DNA from: Dryas octopetala
Taxonomy: Eukaryota; Streptophyta; Magnoliopsida; Rosales; Rosaceae
DNA: 64,000 nucleotides
Reading direction: 5' to 3'
NCBI GenBank assembly: GCA_963921425.1
Contig: OY992832.1
Coordinates: 25,757,489-25,821,488, forward strand
In this document: positions 60,379 to 64,000 of the stretch, in pieces
Layout: every line of letters begins with the position of its first letter
How positions within the stretch are numbered: the first letter of the stretch is position 1
The notes under the pieces: model-generated
What the model was told of the DNA's origin: nothing
Databases searched by the model: none
What the model saw: only the letters and a program-made list of their open reading frames with translations
Made by a program: the position numbers and the translations under genes

Positions 60379-60612
60379 TTGCGGTCGTCTAAACCCATTG
60401 GATCGAACGTTGTTGACGGCGGCAAACCAGTCTTGGGCGAAGCTACGGTGGCGATTAAATATGATGACCTTCAATCTGTTCATTCTATTTGCAAAAACAA
60501 AATCTATCATAAGAAGCATCAATGCTTCTATAATCTTGGACATGCTAGGAAACAACAAATATATAAATCATTGTTGAACAATCTGCTGTTGAGATTGTAT
60601 GTTCTATTTTGA
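60379..60612 (+). other. Unidentified open frame, part after the hAT insertion
   Basis: The frame reads LRSSKPIGSNVVDGGKPVLG, EATVAIKYDDLQSVHSIC and on to a stop at 60612. It has no domain I recognise. It is in phase with the frame left of the hAT insertion once one tttgtagg copy is discounted. The second half is AT-rich and may not be coding. Confidence 0.3.
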
Positions 60613-60894
60613 GTCTTTCTGAAGCTCACAGCCTCACAAGCAATATGCTTGTTTGGTGGGCAACAATTTGATTTTTTGTTTTTTTTTGTTTTTTTTCTAA
60701 CAAGCAATATGTTGTTCTTTTTTATTTTATTTTTTTAGAGTATTTTTAAAAACTAAATTTTAGACATTTTTAGATTTTTCTATATGATTTTTAATTTTTT
60801 TAATATTTTATGACCTAAATTGACAATAGTACACTTAAAGTTAACATAAAAGTTAACAGAAGTGAATGGGCCACATTGTCACACATTAATAAAA
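60613..60894. other. AT-rich spacer, nothing recognised
   Basis: Poly-T-rich low-complexity sequence (60675-60740) with no gene or regulatory signal that I can support. Confidence 0.5.
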
Positions 60895-61240
60895 GGGTTA
60901 AATACAAAAATAAATTTAACTATGATTATCAATTTAATCCATTAATTATAAAAAGTGTCAATTTGGTCCACAAATTTCTCAAGTTGTACCAAAACCGTAC
61001 AAACGTTAACTTCTATTAAAAAATTTAAGCCAAAATGTGATGAATGGACTAAAATACTTCTGAAAATGCAGTCACATGTTATGCACATGACTAGTTCCGT
61101 TAATTTTTTGAATAGAAGTTAACGTTTGTACTATTTTGGTACAATTTGAAAAATTTGTGGACCAAATTAATACTTATTATAGTTAATGGACCAAATTGAG
61201 AATTACAGTAAAGGTCGTGTACTATTTTTGTATTTAACCT
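60895..61240. mobile_element. Mutator-type MITE (second family)
   Basis: This 346-bp unit starts gggttaaatacaaaaata and ends ..tatttttgtatttaacct. The inverted repeats run for over 100 bases with gaps (ccacaaattt..caa..ttgtaccaaaa on each side). It is flanked by a 9-bp repeat with one mismatch, ttaataaaa (60886-60894) and ttgataaaa (61241-61249). It is non-coding. Confidence 0.85.
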
Positions 61241-61249
61241 TTGATAAAA

Positions 61250-61959
61250 CTAGGTGGTAAATAGTAAAACATTATTTTATGAGGAATACGAGAGCACACC
61301 TCGTATAGTCCAAGTAGTATTTGTGCAATAAAAACCTATATATTATTTTAAAAAGCTGTGAGGCATGGTTACGGCCTCAGGCTAAGCGCGTGTATTCACG
61401 CGCCAAAACACATAATATATACATGCATTGTTTTCTGCTATAAATGATCAGCAGCAGCAGGAGAGCTCATTAATCAAACTATTGGACATGAAATTATAAA
61501 TGGGAGATGAAGAAAAACAGTGCAATTAGTGTTTTTTTTTTTTTGGCCAAGAGTGCGACTGGTGTTTGACTTGAAAGAAAGGTGAAAGAAAATGAGAGAA
61601 ACTAAATTCAAGAATTCTCTGTAATACTTTGTTGGATTCTATTTCTTTGATGAATAATAGAATGCGAAACTACTATATATATTCGAGTAACAAAAAGTCA
61701 GCTGTTCGAGTAGCAAAAACAGAACAGCTGTTCGAGTAATAATAGATGCATCAAACAAACTTTATTGTCTCAGGCTCTTAAAGCAAGTTAATGCATTTGA
61801 TAGATATTAATAAGTACACTTGATGCAATGCAAGGCAGCAGAGCAATATATTTTACCTAATTATCTTCATTTTTTTTCTTAGACGTAATAACAGTCCATA
61901 TAAGTTATAAGCAATATTTTTTATAGAAAATTAACATTAAATATTAAATATTAATAGTT
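61250..61959. other. Intergenic, no gene recognised
   Basis: AT-rich. It contains a perfect 7-bp hairpin, gcgcgtg/cacgcgc, with a four-base loop at 61386-61403, and a short repeat of cagctgttcgagta near 61.70-61.74 kb. I see no coding or RNA gene. Confidence 0.5.
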
Positions 61960-62365
61960 TTTCAATAAAATAACATAACACTAATTTTTTTTAGTTTAGG
62001 TAATAACCTAGAGTAAGACATTTTGGATTAGATCACAAATAAATTTGTTATATAGTTGTGACTGTCGAACAGTCACAGTTGTGATTGAACTGTGACTGTT
62101 TCAAATTTATAAAAATTTAAAATTTTTAAGAGTTTAATACTTTTAAATTAGGCTTGGGGGATAAAGTCATATAACTTAAAAACTAAACATTAAAGTTTAA
62201 GTCTTACAAATATTGAAAAAACAACAAATCAATAAAAAAGTTTTTTTAAAATTGGTACCTAAACGGCTAAACTGAAATTTAGTACCTAAAGTAAAATAAC
62301 ATAAATGTTTTAGTAGTTAAAATAAAAAAAAATTATAATGTGATACTTAAAATCAACTGATTTTA
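61960..62365. repeat. Palindrome-rich repeat H (copy 2)
   Basis: It shares 'ttttttagtttaggta', 'ttagatcacaaat' and ttgtgactg/cagtcaca motifs with 54.67-55.38 kb. A perfect 7-bp inverted pair, gtgactg..cagtcac, occurs at 62058-62076. Ends are uncertain. Confidence 0.5.
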
Positions 62366-63040
62366 TTTTTTATCAGATAATAAAAACTCAGCTCGAACAT
62401 ATCCAACTAAATATACAACTAAATATACAATTGCCCTAGTGGCCATAAAAAAAAAAAAATGTATACAATCGCCCACTCATAACTTGACAAGTGTCAAAAC
62501 ACCAGCTGAATTAGTTAGATTAGTAGCCCTTTTACTTTGCTGACACGTGGCCTTAGAGTTTGGTTTCTTCTGCTGATGGAGAGATTGTCCACAGTTGAGT
62601 AGACTGTAGTCTACATCTCTACATATTGCCTAGGAGGGACGCACATGCCGAGGTTGCCTCGAGCCCTGCAAACATGACCACCACCACCCGCCACTCATTT
62701 CAATTTTTCTTTCTTTATGCTTCCAATCCCACCTAACCCAGCCGCACCTATCGCACGCGCCCCTTACTCTATCTGGGCCCCACCCGAATATCATCAAGTA
62801 AATGCCGGCGCGTGGGCCTTGGGCGTGACTGGGTTTGGAAAGCTCAAACTGCAAAAAGAGGAGTCTAGGAAAATCCCTTTTATACAAATTACAAAGGCCT
62901 ACGGCCTACTACAAGATGGGCGGGACCCTCCACGCGGCACCATGTGTGTGGGGGTTCTAGAGTAACAGGGTTTAGTCACGGACGGTCGCTCCACATCCAG
63001 GAATTTTTCCACTACATTCTCTTTAAAGTCCGGACCTCCC
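62366..63040. other. GC-richer, possibly single-copy island
   Basis: The stretch lacks LTR or MITE hallmarks and is GC-richer than its flanks (62.62-62.98 kb). It has a plus-strand frame at 62717-62965 (starting MLPIPPNPAAPIARAPYSI) and a minus-strand frame at 62630-62887; neither is recognisable. It could be promoter or exon sequence of a host gene outside the window, or an unrecognised repeat. Confidence 0.35.
62541..62551. promoter_or_regulatory. G-box / ABRE-like motif
   Basis: tgacacgtggc contains the CACGTG G-box core with the usual ABRE-like flank (ACACGTGGC). bZIP and bHLH factors bind such sites in plant promoters. With no gene placed nearby, function is a guess. Confidence 0.35.
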
Positions 63041-63044
63041 TAAA

Positions 63045-63066
63045 TAATATATATATATATATATAT
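63045..63066 (+). repeat. (TA)n microsatellite
   Basis: About eleven at/ta units in a row. Confidence 0.9.
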
Positions 63067-63464
63067 TCCGAAATAATCACTTATTCCGGAGTAGAGAATT
63101 TCACACTTTTTTAACTACTCAGTAATCACATAGTAGAAAATTCAATAATGGGGACCATTTATTTCTTAAGTCTCATCTTAAAAGTCGTTTCTGTAAAAAA
63201 TTAGTTAAATCTGTAATTATTTGATCATTCAAATTGTGCAGACAAATATAGTCTAGTTCGTCAAATAAAAAGGTAAGTGATGTTAACAGTAATATATGAG
63301 CTAAAATTTTTTTTATTTGATTTTTTTTTGTAAGGGTGATATTTGAATGATGCTCTAAAATAGGAACGATTACGATCATTGAAATTCGTTGCTGGGTAGT
63401 TAGATGAGCGGAGAATTCTTCGTTCTATGATGAGTGGGTGTTCATTATATATATATATAGTCTT

Positions 63465-64000
63465 TCAGTTGAGGTATACTTCATTTTAAAAATAATGAGG
63501 TATAGTTGGTGAGACTTACTCTACATTGTAATTTAATGATCGAAACTATATATTTTCTAAGTCTCTATAAAAGAATCATCATTGCAAAAAATTAATTCAA
63601 TCGAAAATCATTTAATCATTTGATTAAAGAACCACAATTTCAAGTGTTTACAGAATTACTATGTTTGTTTATATATTCAATCAAAATTACATATCTTAAT
63701 AGTTTCCAATTTGTCTAATTTGTTTGTCTAATATCTTAATAGTTTCAATTGATGTATACTTCATTTTAAACATAATGAGGTATAGTTGGTGTGACTTACT
63801 CTATATTGTAATTTAATGATCGAAACTATCTATTTTCTAAGTCTCTATAAAAGGATCATCCTTGTAAAAAATTAATTAAATCGGAAATCATTTAACCATT
63901 TGATTAAAGAGCCACAATTTCAAGTGTTTACAGAATTACTATGTTTGTTTATTTATTCAATCACAATTACATATCTTAATAGTTTCCGATTTGTCCAATT
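63465..64000 (+). repeat. 280-bp tandem repeat running off the right edge
   Basis: Two copies in the same orientation begin near 63465 and 63745 (gtatacttcattttaaa... then taatgaggtatagttggtg, aatttaatgatcgaaactat, ccacaatttcaagtgtttac). The second is cut by the window end. A more diverged relative of the middle part lies near 63.16-63.24 kb. Confidence 0.9.

Noticed and set aside
62717-62965. 82-residue proline-rich frame as a host exon
   Set aside because: There is no recognised motif and an opposite-strand frame overlaps it; kept only as an unassigned island.

Overview
This window is repeat-packed nuclear DNA from a flowering plant, most likely a eudicot. It is AT-rich and full of plant LTR retrotransposon families (Athila-type and chromovirus-type Ty3/gypsy, Sirevirus-type Ty1/copia), hAT and Mutator DNA transposon debris, and a piece of plastid ycf2. 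I see no intact host protein-coding gene and no complete rRNA, tRNA or CRISPR locus. Nearly every longer open frame belongs to a decayed mobile element. The species cannot be named from the sequence alone.

Layout. 0-3.5 kb: LTRs of one gypsy family (family A) in opposite orientations, then a second gypsy-type LTR. 3.5-10.7 kb: an old, heavily broken Sirevirus-like copia element on the minus strand, with a plastid ycf2 fragment in its 3' spacer. 10.7-13.15 kb: part of a chromovirus-type LTR (family B) with a 57-bp tandem array and a Mutator-type MITE. 13.15 to about 43.4 kb: one old hAT transposase gene (BED finger plus DUF659) blown apart by nested insertions. These are a solo LTR (D) holding another solo LTR (B), and an Athila element (20.3-42.4 kb) that itself holds a nearly whole young Sirevirus-like element (24.4-34.4 kb) and a further solo LTR (F). 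Exact target-site duplications at four of the five insertions, plus a one-mismatch one at the copia, fix the order of events.

About 43.4-46.4 kb is degenerate retroelement-like sequence carrying a 25-nt match to initiator-Met tRNA. 46.4-53.45 kb is a non-coding LTR element with primer-binding site and polypurine tract, whose 3' LTR holds two further solo LTRs. 54.4-56.7 and 56.9-59.5 kb are two more solo LTR-like units. 59.5 kb to the end is the least transposon-filled part: a non-autonomous hAT element with a perfect 8-bp duplication inside an unidentified open frame, a Mutator-type MITE, a palindrome-rich repeat shared with 55 kb, a GC-richer island with a G-box, and a 280-bp tandem repeat running off the window.

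The region shows layered insertion followed by LTR-LTR recombination: five or more solo LTRs against two elements that still have both LTRs and coding parts. I did not find a new cellular system. The most interesting items are the datable nest inside the hAT gene, the plastid fragment inside the copia element, and the tRNA fragment.
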